Source of the DNA: Gracilariopsis chorda
Taxonomy: Eukaryota; Rhodophyta; Florideophyceae; Gracilariales; Gracilariaceae
NCBI GenBank assembly: GCA_003194525.1
Contig: NBIV01000183.1
Span: 1 to 64,000 of the forward strand
Length of the DNA: 64,000 nt
Direction of reading: 5' to 3'
The notes beneath the pieces are model-generated. The model saw nothing but the letters and a program-made list of their open reading frames with translations. It was not told the DNA's origin and made no database searches. The position numbers and the translations under genes were made by a program. Below, one piece after another: positions 42,806-54,600 of this stretch (positions within the stretch are counted from its first letter, which is position 1; the number at the start of each line of letters is the position of its first letter).

Positions 42806-44723
42806 TCTCTCCATCATAAGTATTTATACGCGTATGAGGGGGGTGTTCTTGATTGAATGGAGGCGTTGCGCCACAAAATCCTCTTCCACGCCCCCGTTTG
42901 CCCATGCAAATGGTCCATTTGGCGCAACGCCTCCCTACCATTTAAAAAATTCAGCAGCAGCAGCAGCAGCAAAGCGTTCAGTTAATTTGCTGCTGCTGCT
43001 GCAAGTTGACTGTGCAATGACAATCAAATTGTAGTGCAAGCCACTCAGCAGCAGAAACCCAGCGGTTCATTCCGACACGTGGCAAATTGCACTGCGCCAG
43101 TGCATTGCATTCCGACACGTGGCATATTGCACTGCGCCAGTGCAGTGTATACTGAAGTTTCATTGCAGACATGCCTGCAACAGACGTATATACTGCACTG
43201 GCGCAGTGCCAAATGCATCTCGCTTACTGACCCTAACCACTATTTTGCATCCCATTCAGGCTTGGCCAATAGCGCAGTGTCGTAACCTTTTGCTACTTTG
43301 GGCACTGTTTGCTGGCCTGGGACCTAGGCAAGGCCGAGCTCGTGTGCAGGTCGCCATAAGAGTAACCCACTAAGTACCACGGATCTGGGAAAAGTCAGGT
43401 GCTCCTCTGTGGTATACTGGTCGTTTGACGGCGATCAGGAAGTCTGAGGGTTTACCGGACCTAATACCAGCTTGCTGTGCAGGGTCCGGGGCGGCCGCCG
43501 TGTCGTACCTCTTGGGGCCGGAAAGCACGCTTCGGTGTGTGAGTAAAGGCAGACCAATCCTTACAACCGGACTGCGTCCAGTGGTGCCGCAGGTGTACAT
43601 GGAGGCCGAGCCAAGTGGTAATGTGAGACGAGTGTACACAAACATTCTCAACGAATTGCCGTGGAAGAGTGATCTGTGGACATTGTGCTCGGTTCAAGTG
43701 CTGTACCTCACGGAACAAGTACGCCAAGCGGATGATCCGGCATTTGCGTCGCTGTTACGTTCCATTGCACGAAACACAATATCCAACAACGCTCCACTAC
43801 CACTCAGATCTACCGGTGGCATGCAAACCGCCTACCAACTCCTGTGGAAGTGGCTCACAACACGACGCAAGGAGGATGTGGATCTCAGCAAAATGCTCAT
43901 TGCCTCCACAAATCAGTTGGTCGAAGAACATAATGCGGCAGCGCTAGATCTGTTTCCTGGTGAGCGCTTCACTCTTCCGTCAGCGACAACCGTGCAACCT
44001 GTTCGTGGACAGAACCCAGAGTCTGACTTTGCCAGTTCTATCGTCCCCGAGTTTGCATATCAGTATGCGCCTACTGTAGCACCGCCTCATAACTTGGACT
44101 TGAAGATTGGTGTGCCAGTTATGGTCATTCGGAACGTGCTGCATCCCGCTGTGGTCAACGGAAAGCTGTTCGTAGTCGCGCGTGTCGATCAATTTACGAT
44201 GCAGGTGGCTCGATTCGACGAGAACAGACAGGTGCTCGAACGACAGCTTCCGCATCGTATCGACTTCGAGTTTTCTTTCGCAGATATTCGCATGATTCGA
44301 AGGCAGTTTCCCATTCGTCTCGCGTTTGCAGCTACCGTTCACAAAGGACAGGGAAAGACGTTGGATGGCTTGGTTGTGGATGTGCGATCCAACTTCTTCT
44401 GCGCTGGTCAGTTGTATGTCGCATTGTCGCGCGTTCGAAGGAACGACCATGTGCTGCTCCTGCATGATCCGCAGCTTACACCCTCGAATGCGCACACAAT
44501 TCATCCCATGCCTGTTCCCATCGCCAACCCAGTGCTGCCTGAAGCTATTCAGTTCTGCATCCCTCCACAACCGTAATCATATCTCTTGCATTCTTCTTTC
44601 ATTGAATTAAACTACTTGCTTTTCTGCTTTTGCATTCTCCACCCTCTTTTCTCCTCACCGCTGTTTATCACTCCTCCACCGCGGCGCGCAGCGCCGCCCG
44701 CGGCCGAAGGCCGCTTCCTCTTG
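42806..44723 (+). mobile_element. Helitron A with helicase gene, inserted in Copia 5' LTR
   Basis: Starts TCTCTCC after an A (42805) and ends CTTG at 44723. The 3' end has two hairpins (GCGGCG/CGCCGC at 44681-44697; GCGGCC/GGCCGC at 44700-44714), the second nine bases from the end, as Helitrons have. Insertion is between A and T without target duplication, shown by the empty site in the other Copia LTR (4628/4629). A 15-bp inverted repeat (42859-42873 with 42920-42934) and a (CAG)6 run mark the 5' end. The final CTTG departs from the usual CTRR. No Rep domain is visible in this copy. Confidence 0.75.
43425..44576 (+). CDS. PIF1/Helitron-type DNA helicase, C-terminal part only
   Basis: 383 residues. 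The sequence starts about at motif III (RPVVPQV), then LTEQVRQADDPAFASLL, LIASTNQLVEEHN, and the conserved C-terminal block: LKIGVPVMVIRNV, VNGKLFVV, then AATVHKGQGKTLDGLVVD and GQLYVALSRVRR (helicase motifs V and VI). Walker A and B motifs are missing, so it cannot hydrolyse ATP as it stands. PIF1-like helicases unwind DNA during Helitron rolling-circle transposition. The frame is intact, but truncated; a 5' exon or lost upstream region (42978-43424) would be needed. Annotated as CDS because no internal stop is seen, though likely non-functional. Confidence 0.75.
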   Translation: MTAIRKSEGLPDLIPACCAGSGAAAVSYLLGPESTLRCVSKGRPILTTGLRPVVPQVYMEAEPSGNVRRVYTNILNELPWKSDLWTLCSVQVLYLTEQVRQADDPAFASLLRSIARNTISNNAPLPLRSTGGMQTAYQLLWKWLTTRRKEDVDLSKMLIASTNQLVEEHNAAALDLFPGERFTLPSATTVQPVRGQNPESDFASSIVPEFAYQYAPTVAPPHNLDLKIGVPVMVIRNVLHPAVVNGKLFVVARVDQFTMQVARFDENRQVLERQLPHRIDFEFSFADIRMIRRQFPIRLAFAATVHKGQGKTLDGLVVDVRSNFFCAGQLYVALSRVRRNDHVLLLHDPQLTPSNAHTIHPMPVPIANPVLPEAIQFCIPPQP

Positions 44724-45156
44724 TCTCTCCATCATAAGTATTTATACGCGTATGAGGGGGGTGTTCTTGATTGAATGGAGGCGTTGCGCCACAAAATCCT
44801 CTTGCACGCCCCCGTTTGCGCATGCAAAACGCCCATTTGGCGCAACGCCTCCCTACCATTTAAAAAATTCAGCAGCAGCAGCAGCAGCAAAGCTTCCTGC
44901 TTACTGGCTGGCACTCCCATAATGACTGCAGTGCCACCCAGTTACACAAAGCAACGTGTCGCGCTTCCTCATCATTGGCTGGCACTGCAGTCAATTTAGC
45001 CACCTAGGCGCCGTGGCGCCCCGTGGTTCTACGAGCGCTATTGCGAGCGCAAGCGAGCAAAGTGCTCGGAGAGCCTCCGAACGCTACAAAATACACAAAG
45101 CTACAAAAACAACGCGGCGCGCAGCGCCGCCCACGGCCGAAGGCCGTTTCCACTTG
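44724..45156 (+). mobile_element. Helitron B, 433-bp non-autonomous, head-to-tail with Helitron A
   Basis: Shares the first about 170 bp of Helitron A (44724-44894 against 42806-42977), including the 15-bp inverted repeat (44777-44791, 44838-44852) and the (CAG)n run, and the last 43 bp including both hairpins (45114-45156), ending CACTTG. Begins immediately after the CTTG of A. The middle (44895-45113) is unrelated to A. Confidence 0.75.
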
Positions 45157-45195
45157 TCTTTCTTAAATACTATTTTTGTACTGTAATGCTTGAAA
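45157..45195 (-). repeat. Copia 5' LTR, second segment
   Basis: 39 bp aligning to 4629-4667; completes the 88-bp LTR begun at 42757-42805. Confidence 0.8.
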
Positions 45196-45603
45196 ATCTC
45201 TCCGTCGCAAGTACGAAGTAAAGACAACCAACGTTGTCTCTGACTATAATTGCCATCGTAGAGATACGAAACAGTGATGATAGTATTCAAGAGTTGATTT
45301 AGTAAATTGAAGCACTTGGAAGCGCTCAGATTAGCTTTTGGAACTTCACAACTTGAGAGTTAGCATTCAAACTGTGAATTGCTTTGTGTATCTTTTGGGT
45401 ACAAGTTTACAACCCTGTATAGGACTTTATTTGTCTTTCGTCTCGGGTTACTATCCCTCTTCTTTTTCGATCGCTGTAGAGACTTTCACCTTGTCGCAAG
45501 TCCCACGGCTCTTCTTTTTCTGGTTTTAGCTCCCATTTTGGGAGTCTTACACATTGTACACCGTTGACAGTTATTTGCTCATATTTCCGCACCACAGCTC
45601 TGT
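45196..45603 (+). repeat. Right part of the outermost LTR (family B)
   Basis: Continues the LTR broken off at 4579: the sequence after the TSD-like ATCTC reads TCCGTCGCAAGTACGAAGTA, matching the position-equivalent part of the B LTRs at 5502-6361 and 38187-39054, and further on a CCCTGTATAGGACTTTAT box. The 3' end is uncertain by some tens of bases. Confidence 0.65.
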
Positions 45604-47606
45604 AGGTACTGGCTGAATCTCCCGTGGGAGTTACACACTACATTAAAGGTAGAATGGAGAGCTCTGTTTCTGAGACCACCGCATCAGGTGGCGAAGCTCC
45701 GGACGCCTTAAAATGGAGAGCTCTTACTATCTGGTTTCACTCTACAAATGGGCCTTAAACACCCATAATAAAGACTAATTCTCATAAACTCATCGCTTAG
45801 GTCAAAAATATACCCAAGGTAGACATTCAGGTGTACAAAATTTCGAAATAACCAACTCTGAATGGATTCTTCAAACAGCAAAAATTACTAGTCATTGGGC
45901 CACCTGCAATATCAATACAAAACACACAATATGACTGCCTGAAACGATAAGAAGCTCTATTGATCTTATAAAACCACCAACGTCCTAGACCTAGGTTTAA
46001 AAAAAGATATTGATCAAAACATGCCAAGAACTGGTAGACGTTTAGGGGCCATGACTCTCCAAATAGGATATTGAAGGTAGAAGAAAACGTTCGAACTAAG
46101 TTTTATAATCGGAGCGGGTACTACTGACCCAAAACAAGATTATGTTACCTTTATCATGAAAAGTGAAAGCCCAATGCGGTGAAAGTCGCAAAAAGAACGA
46201 ATAAAGCAACTAAAGACTTGTAATGTGGGTCAGTTTAAGGTAAAGGGTGTGGCCGATAACTATAGTATAAAACCAACTTTTGGCCCCTGCATTACAGAGC
46301 TTAAGGTGCATGGGGTCTTTTGTATGCATAGTGCTGTAAGATTCCAGCTTTGAAAAAGAATTTGAATTGTTACGCAAATGGCCATGTACATACTGCAAGT
46401 AATAAACATGCCTATCGTTCGTGACTGGAACTGATGAGAGCATTTGGAGTCGATTCGTCAGTTGCGTTATATTTCAAAGCATCAATATACCATGATTAGA
46501 ACTCTATCGAGAGCAAATAACAAAATACGAATCCTGTCTGAAGACTTTGCTTCTCTGCGTATCTTTTTGTGCCGATTTACTCTCTCTTGTCGTTTTGGTC
46601 ATTGACCTGAAAGCAGAGAAAGCGTCATTCGAATGCCCATCAACGAGCAAGGATCTTGAAATAGGTTGTGAAGGAACCAACCTCTGTGACGGGCCCGGAG
46701 CGTATTGCATTAGCAACGCCAGGTAATACAAGCAACGTCTGTTGCGTTGCCCGGATGAGGGTATATTCTGTGATTTTGTTAAGGTTGAGGATCAAATGAA
46801 GGAAGTTGGAGATTTCTACGTATCTGGTGTACTGTTGTAAAATTGGATTGACTGATGTCACACATTTTGTGGGGTTGTCGTCGCAGATATAGCACAAATA
46901 TAAAGGTTTGTTCAGCACAAAGCTGGGCTGCGTCTCTACGTCTCTGCGCTGCCGTTCTGTCTTTTACTCGACCCCAGGCTGGGCCTCTTATTGTAATTCT
47001 TCTGTGACCTTTGACAAGGTCGTTCTTACTGACAATCACATTAGGACAGCAGCGCCCTTTCATCATTGCATTAGGCAATACAATGTCTTCATCATTAGAA
47101 CATGGCACTCGTCAATCATCATTGCATTAGGCAGTCCAAAATCTTTCTATTCGGAGTAGAGCATTCTTCCAATGCTGCGTTCACTCGTTGTGTATCTCAC
47201 AACTGTACAGCATGTCATGGGCGTATGGGCCAAATTTTGTGATTATCTGGAAGTTTTGTTTACTTTCCTCCAATTTGCAAACCATATTATTCAGAGTAAT
47301 TATTGGGTTAGAGGAGCCTACTATTTGCTTCAGAACAGTAAATAGCCACAATAGCTTCTGCATTTACGTGTATCCGGCCTTGTAGTACCCTACGTGCTTT
47401 GAAACCTTTTCGTTCCTCCTCACACGGATGTTATCCCTCACGTAGAGTAAAATTGGCAAATGAGGAAATTATAAATAACGCCTCAGCCACACATTGATGC
47501 GACCTCATTCCCTTTTATCGTCGTCGCAAAACAAAGTGTTCACGCTCGCATCTAATCTCAGCAGTCCTACAAACAGTTTCATCACCATACTCCACCTGTA
47601 TAAAAC
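45604..47606. other. No recognisable gene
   Basis: AT-rich with scattered short ORFs of no known family. Small direct repeats: AATGGAGAGCTCT at 45652-45664 and 45713-45725, and CATCATTGCATTAGGCA at about 47061 and 47118. Nothing here suggests an RNA gene. Confidence 0.4.
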
Positions 47607-48700
47607 GTGCCAGAGTGCATGCGAAAACAGACAGCTCGACAGAAGAAAGGCAAAGTAAAAAGAGAGGAAGTGCAAGTCCTGTGGACAAAACATTTCAACC
47701 TCCTCAAAGAAAACCACAATGCTGCGAGCGTAGTAGCGTCTTCTGGCTTGTCATCCCTCATTTACTACCAGATTAGATGGGCTTGGAAGACGAACAACAG
47801 CACATTGCTCCCTAAAATACTGAATACAGTTTTGTACCATGCAGGCAAACCATCTATTCTTAGCGGGCAATAGCAGAAAATGCTTGATAAACGAGTCGAA
47901 CACGCTGGCAAAAAGGGGTTTGCATTAGACAAGAACCATATCAAGCATTATATGGGGGAATGGAGGGAGAAAACCCTACAAGAACAAAATACCTTTTGAC
48001 GACACAATGCGCTCTTTTCGCGCTAGTAATCGCAAGATAACGGTACGTAAGTCCGAAACCCACAGTCACAAATACCTTTTGGGAGAAGATGGGGACCATA
48101 TAATTATATTTGTGAACCACTTGAATAGTTGAAGAAGAAATATTATGTTTCAAGATCCAAATCGAATTTCAAACCTCGACGAAACTGCTTTTTAGCACAG
48201 TATATGGGAAACGAGTCAGAGTATTCACCAGCACTTGAACAAATTTAGGGGTCAACGCCATAGTATTACGAGTACTGGAGCATATGCCACTGCAGTAACT
48301 GCTGCCTGCGCACCCGGTCGTATTGCTCCTCCTTTATTCGTAGCTGCCGGGAAAAAATTAATGCAGAGCTGGAAGAAAGCGATCGATCCTGCGGGCAGAA
48401 AAGACCTTCCTCAGAATCTTCAACTGTTGGCTGACGAAGATTGTATACAGAACGGTACGATCATATATAGCAGTCTAAAAAAGTCCATGAAACTGGCGAT
48501 CATACCGGATCTTGTGAAATATTTTAAATGAATTCGTCTGTAAGACAATCTCCAAAGACGATCTTGTCCTGTTGCTCCTTGACGGTCATAGTGGGGTGCA
48601 ATAAGCGCTCGGGTGTAAGGGGATGAAACCACTTTTCATATGTGCGGTACCAGTAACCCCGGGGATATAGACTGTATATGAGTATCCGTCTGTTTGACGG
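47607..48700 (+). pseudogene. Second pogo/Tigger-like transposase, broken
   Basis: 47607-47873 gives an N-terminal region ending GKPSILSGQ and a stop; downstream pieces read DKRVEHAGKKGFALDKNHIKH (second DNA-binding region), then RISNLDETAF (first catalytic Asp) interrupted by TAG near 48195, HQHLNKFRGQRHSITSTGAY and AACAPGRIAPPLFVAAGKKL in 48235-48531, and after a frameshift LVLLLLDGHSG (second catalytic Asp) at about 48560-48595. These are the DDE_1 motifs of pogo-like transposases, in order. The gene is broken by several stops and shifts. It is a different copy from 3257-4021: it retains the catalytic core that the other lacks. Confidence 0.7.
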
Positions 48701-49434
48701 TCCCACTAGGGAAATGCCTCATGACGAGGGTAAAAGTAGTACAGGTGGGAAGTGATGCACCCGACTATCAGGATGATCCGTGCTCACCGGCCAAGTGGCA
48801 CACGTGGGTGTACTGCCCGGCTGTGCCAGAATACTTAGCAATTTTTGCTGAATATTTTCAGTCATTGTACTTAAGGAGCGGCTGCGGTCGCTCCTCTTTG
48901 AAGTAAACCCCAATGAAAGACTCGACTCTAACTTCACCGTCGATAAACGGTTACAACTACTCTCTTGGAGGGTTCTCTCACCGCTTCCGGTCTAGTTATC
49001 CCTGTTTTGTCACTGAGTAGTGAACGCCCGTTCTCAACGGTGAATTTTCTTTATTAATTTTGTGCTAGTCATACTTACCCGTGCCACGGTTCATTTATAC
49101 TTTGCCCTGCATGTAGGTTTGTCCCACAAGCCCCGGCATATTTTATCACTGTCCCGAACTAGCGCTCTGCAGCACATATTCTTTTTCGTCCACCTATCTA
49201 CCGTCAGTAGAGACAACTGTTAGTCCAGAGCACTTGAAGCCCCGGTTCTAGCATCCACGAGTACTTGTGCTTGTGAGAAAGGACTACTCGCCGGGAGTTA
49301 GGCCTTTCGTGCTGACTACTTGGAGGGCTCGACATCTGAGCTACTCCATATGCCGAAGCAAGGCTGAAGACCTCGAGGTGCCATCTTCACCGCCAGCGGG
49401 CTACTCCCGCCAACTCGGGGAATTGAACCAAAAC
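48690..49434 (+). repeat. Probable 5' LTR of element 3
   Basis: Lies between the pogo remnant and a primer-like site. Faint similarity to family-A LTRs near the start (ATGCCTCATGACGAGGG) and a CACGTGGGTG box at about 48803. Both limits are uncertain; no second copy is inside the window because the element runs off behind element 4. Confidence 0.4.
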
Positions 49435-49452
49435 TGGTATCGTGACCCAAAA
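49435..49452 (+). other. Probable primer-binding site of element 3
   Basis: TGGTATCGTGACCCAAAA resembles the Gypsy-A1/B site TGGTCTCCTGACTTAGAA at 11 of 18 positions and lies about 125 bp before the gag start. Confidence 0.45.
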
Positions 49453-49575
49453 CGGGGAGCATTCTCGGAATCTAGGAGTGGGACATTACCCTGTGCTAAC
49501 CGTTACCTTTAATCTTTCCCGAAACTTTGGGAGTTGGGTGTTGGTCAGTTTAAAACAGACGTAGATCGGCAGACG

Positions 49576-51611
49576 ATGTCTCGTCCACCAAAAGCTCGGT
49601 CCAAAGCCGCATCAGTACATGGCTCGCCAGGTGTACTAGTTTCTTCCGAATTACTCCAGAATTTTTCCTCGCTCCCGGGGGATGTTCTGGAAGTGCCAGG
49701 AGGTGAACATCAGCGCCGGGCACCCGGGCAGCCCGTTCTGATAACGATGCCCCCCAGCTCGAAACCTGGCTGATCCCGCGCCCAACGCGATAGCTACCCC
49801 GTCATTGAAATCCGACGAGTACACCCTCCGGGAGCTGGAGTCACAGGTGCAGAGATTACAGCCTCGCAGGTGGCTCTACTTCAAGATTTAACCATCCTGC
49901 ATGTCCAATTTGATACCGCTGACGTGCGGGGTGTGATCAACGGCGTTTGTGCGTTGAGAGCTGACGTCAACAAATTGATGGAGACCCGAAAGGTTTTGGA
50001 AACCTTCCACTAGGAGGCGGGTGACCAGATCTCTCGTCTGACAGCCCGTCTAGAGACGGTGGAATAGACCATCATAATAAATGCCGCAGCACCAGCGACC
50101 ATCCTCGAACCCGAGGAAGTGTCTCGGAGACCACACCGCTCGAAAGCCTGCAACTGGCGGAAGAAGGTAGTCGAGGTGGATCTGGGTTCGTCATCCTCGT
50201 CTGAATCTGACTTCCCGAGCTTGAGTTCGTCATTCGACTCTTCGGGAAGCGTGGGAGTTCACTACACCTCCCGCGCTACGCACTCCACGGCAACGAAAGC
50301 TACGCAAGGAGCCCTCCGTGCCAGAGAGAAAGGGAGGAAGCACCTTGGTCTTAAGGAGTTATAGCCGACAAAAGTCATGTATCGGAAACTGCTCTCGTAA
50401 CCATACTATAAGTTGGAGGACTCCAACATGAACCGGAACATACCGGTTACTGCTCAAGTTCAAGACTTCATCCGCCACTTGCAGCTTACAATGCGCCAGA
50501 AGGGGCTCTGCGGTGAGGGACCCATCCTGATCCTGGATTTCCTCACCCACTTTGTAGCAGAGGGTAATATAATCGGGATAAGTGAGGTCCAGGCCTACGT
50601 TCTGTTGCCCTATTTCCTCAAGAGGATGGCCGAGGACCAGTTTAACTGGGTTCGTGGCTTGTCGAGGGCCTTCGAAGGTGGTGTATATTGTTGGCGGGAA
50701 GCTGTTCAGTATTTACTGCGCTCTTATGCTACAGTAAATTCCATCCAGTCGGCAATCCTCGTGTCGAAGGACACCAGGAAAGAGCCGAACGAATCAGAGA
50801 CCGCTTATTCTACGCCACTAAACCATGCTTTCCACCGATGTGGTAATTTGTACACCGCACAGAAGCAATGTACCATGTTCGTTGATGGCCTCCAACCTAC
50901 GACTAGGACTTTGGTGACTTTGCACCGGGATGGCCGACAGAAAATTACGTACCTAGAACTGGTATCGTTCGCTCAGGCGGACGCAGACGCGCTGCGTGCG
51001 CGTAAGGTCTTTAAAACGCGTTCCCGGAAACTTCTCCATTTGGAGGTATCCTTCTCATCGCTTCCGCTAGCGCGAAATACCCCTAACTACGACGACCACC
51101 ACCTAAACCTCGTCCAGAGTGAGGCTTAGTCCTTGCAAACCACGGATCTACCATGCACGACAGAGGCTTCTGCTGAGAAGACGGACCCAGTGTGTATGCA
51201 GAAAATCATTTCCGGGCCTTGCCGATCCAGTACGCTAGTGTGAACAATCGCCAATGTCTAAGGTGCCTAGATCCGCACCCGCAACGGCAGGGAACGAGAC
51301 CGCGCACCACGGCACAGCTCCGTTTGATCATATAGGACCTGTGCTATCGCCCAGGAAATGTGTCGAAAAATTGCTTCCATACCCTTAAGGAGATGCCAAA
51401 GGTAGTCGTACAATATGAGTCATTGACTCCTGCGAAGAAGGAGAGGATTCCTGCGACCTTCTACTTGAGGGTGAAGTCAGATTTCACCTGTTCTATTGTG
51501 GTTTTCCCGTCTCAAGACAGGGCGCTCGTAACACCACCAGGTGGTAATGCCGCAGCCCCTGCCGTTCCTGAAGACCCACAGAAGAGCAATGAAGTCGCTC
51601 AGAAAAAATGA
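49576..51611 (+). pseudogene. Element 3 gag
   Basis: Starts MSRPPKARSK. Pieces: N-terminal Pro/Ser-rich part; coiled region with stops near 50011 and 50066; basic and Ser/Asp-rich part 50119-50364; capsid-like region 50413-51129 (GPILILDFLTHFVAEGN, QYLLRSYATVNSIQ, FHRCGNLYTAQKQCTMFVDGL); C-terminal part 51360-51611. The CCHC knuckle around 51.33 kb is damaged. It ends at TGA 51609-51611, where A-family copies have TAA; pol follows in the same frame. Confidence 0.7.
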
Positions 51612-54600
51612 GCATGGGGGTCTCCTGTCAAGGAGAGGAGTTTTCACCGTCGAGGTGAAAAAACTTTCTCCTTGGCCAAAATACTCACAAAGGAAATGGC
51701 CACCACAGACATGGGCTCGGAGCACTTGGTTGTTTTCCGTCGCCCGCAGCCGAAAAATCTCCGTATTCCGGATAGAGGTCTGGTCATGGAAAAACGAAAT
51801 TATATATGTTACACTGACCTGGGGCTTTCCAGTCAGTACATGGTTCGCTAAAGTATTCGATATGGGTGCGGGGCCCAATTTCTTGGTTTTATCCCTGTTA
51901 CCCACGAATCTACGAGCTCGGGGTCGCCTCCCCACCACCTGTGGATATCGCTGATGCGAATAACAGACCACTCCCCACGGTCAGCACGATCGACCTCGTC
52001 GTGAGGCTAGGCCGCTGCGCCATCCAGCTACAGTTCCTTGTCTGCAAGACGTTGGCGGCACCGATCATTCTCGGATGCGATTTCTGTGATCGCTTCGTCG
52101 AGTCCATTCGACCTCGCGATAAAACCATTGAATTCACGCACGGCACAACGATACCGATCGTTTGGAAACCGCTACGGCAGGGCTTCAAGAAACAAGTCCA
52201 CGTACCAGCCACCCAACAACCGCTCGAAACGAATCGTCTATCAACGAAGGTCCTAGTTGCTCGGTCGATCTCTATCCCACTTGCCTCACAGGCTTCGATG
52301 TCAGTTTTATCCACGAAAAGTGGCCTACAAACAATTCAGCCGCTGCCCCCGTTATACGAGAACAGCAGCCTCGCCTCAGAGAACAGATTCATGCTCGCCG
52401 AGCCCGAACCACCCTTCAGGGTGTTAGTCGCAGACTTCTGTCCCACCCAACAGTGGTTGATTAAAACCCAGATCATTGGCAAATTCTTACACACCCTGTG
52501 CCCATATTCCCTACAAACGTCTCAGCAGCCGATGTTCTTAGGGTTTTGAAAACTAAGGATGGGGGGGGGACAGAGGATCCAAATCACACAGGCTCAAGGA
52601 ATCGGAGACTTATATCGCTCCCACGGAGGCAGGTATTCTACATTAGTCAAACAAGAGGCCCAAGTCACCTGGACGTGAAGAAAAGAATCCAGTCGAGGAG
52701 CTCGAGTCGTTGGACTTCAGCCATGTGGAAGAGTCTCACCGTGAACCATTTTGGGATATGTTGTGCGAATTCACCACCATTTGGGACGGCTTCCTTGGTG
52801 AGATTGGAATCACAGAACACCGGGTTGAACTACTCCCGAATACACGGCTGATTTCGCGACACCCTCACAGGGTCGGACCGACAGCTTGGGAGGATGAGAA
52901 ATCTCAGGTTGAGAACATGTTACGTGCAGGCGATATCGAACCGGCCTAGTCCCCTTGCGCCGCGCCAGTAGTGCTAGCTCCCAAAGCTGATGGTTTATGG
53001 CGTTCTTGTATTGACTATCGCAAGCTTAACATGGTTACCATCAAAGAAGTATACCACATCCCCAGCATGGACGAAGTTATTGGTTCGTTTGGAAGTGCAA
53101 ATGTGTTCACCACCCTTGATGCAAGCTGAGCGTATTGAAAAGTCCCATTTAGGGAAAAAGACAGTGAGAAGACGGCGTTCGTACGGCAACAGGGTCTGTA
53201 CCGTTTCAATCGGATGCCATTTGGTCTCACAAACGCGCCTGCCAACTTCCAGCGAGCGGTGGATATTGTACGAGCCCGCGTCAAGTGGATGATTTGACTA
53301 GTGTACCTAAATGACACTATCGTCTTTTCCAGTGACGTAGACGACCACCTGAACCATGCCAGAGACATTATACCAGCCCTACGAGATGCAAGCATCACAC
53401 TCAAGCATAAAACATGTGCGTTCTTTACCAACTAAGTGATATACCTCGGACACATAATCCTTCCAGGACAGTTGTCAATTGACAAGGTGCGAGTTAAGTC
53501 CCTCAAAGAGGCAAAACACCTGTCGGCTCAAACGGAGCCCCAATCGTTTCTCGGCTCGTACAACGTCTACCTTCGCTTCATCTCGCACTTTGCGGATATC
53601 GCAGCGCATCTCAATAACTTCCTTCATAAGGGACAACCAGTCAATCTGGAACCGTTTGACGACTTCAGGGCAAGGGCTTTTTCATCCTTCGTGGATGCGG
53701 TGAAATCACCCACGATACTGTCAATACCAAAACTCGGATTACCGTACGTGTTTGACACAGACAAGAGCAACGTCCAAATCAGATGTGCCCTGTTTCAAAC
53801 CACAGAGAGTGGAGAGCGACACCTAATTGGATACTGATCACAGAGCGTCAACATACACGAAAGGAACTACTCTGTGTCCGAGAAGGAGGGTCTGGCCGCT
53901 GTTTGGGCCCTGCAAACCCTCTGCCTATACCTCCTGGGAACCCGTCTCATGGTACACAACAACCACTCGGCACTCCAATGATTACTCTCCATTGCAGAGC
54001 GGTCTGGCCACTTGATGCGGTGGAGAATCCGATTATCGGAATTCGACTTCGAGGTGCAGTACAAAAAGGGGCTCCTGAACACACATACTGACAGTTTCTA
54101 TCGCTTTCCAACCAGCTTGGAAGCTGAGCCAGTTCATGGCATGGACATTACTTATTTCGTTTTAGAGAAGGAGAAGGATAACACCAATTTGGATCCAGAA
54201 GACGATATCTTTGATGCAATTCTAGTCGCTTCGAGCGCAAAAGCTACACCCGGTACCTTCGTACCGGTCACAGCGGAAGACATCCTTCGGGAGCAGAAAT
54301 CCGACCCACTTTGCACGCGGCTATTTGCCCGTCTAAACGGCGGAGCTCAGCTTCCCTTCGCAACGAACGATCAGGGGTATCTTTTCCGTACCGTCAAAGA
54401 GCGTCCACAAATAGTGGTCGCACACTTCTTACAGTCACGAGTCCTGAATCTATCGCGCCATGCGAAGTTATCCGCCCATTTAGGCGCACGGAGGCTATAC
54501 TATACCTTGAGAAAGCACCTTTACTGGCCCGCAATGACTGTGAACGCTTACGGCACTGTGAGTGGATGTTCAGACTGCGCAAGAAACATAGTCAAATTGC

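Larger units (their letters stand above)
4580..45195 (-). mobile_element. Ty1/Copia element, reverse strand, split by later insertions
   Basis: Copia spans 88-bp LTRs at 4580-4667 (3') and 42757-42805 + 45157-45195 (5'), which differ at about 17 of 88 positions. Flanks ATATC (4575-4579) and ATCTC (45196-45200) look like a slightly decayed 5-bp TSD. Order on the reverse strand is 5' LTR, primer site, gag, protease, integrase, RT, RNase H, 3' LTR, which is Copia order (integrase before RT). Gypsy-B (5502-39054) interrupts the RT domain; putting 5501 next to 39060 restores the RT reading frame at the family's conserved Gly-Met region. Helitrons interrupt the 5' LTR. Several internal stops make it inactive. 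Confidence 0.85.
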
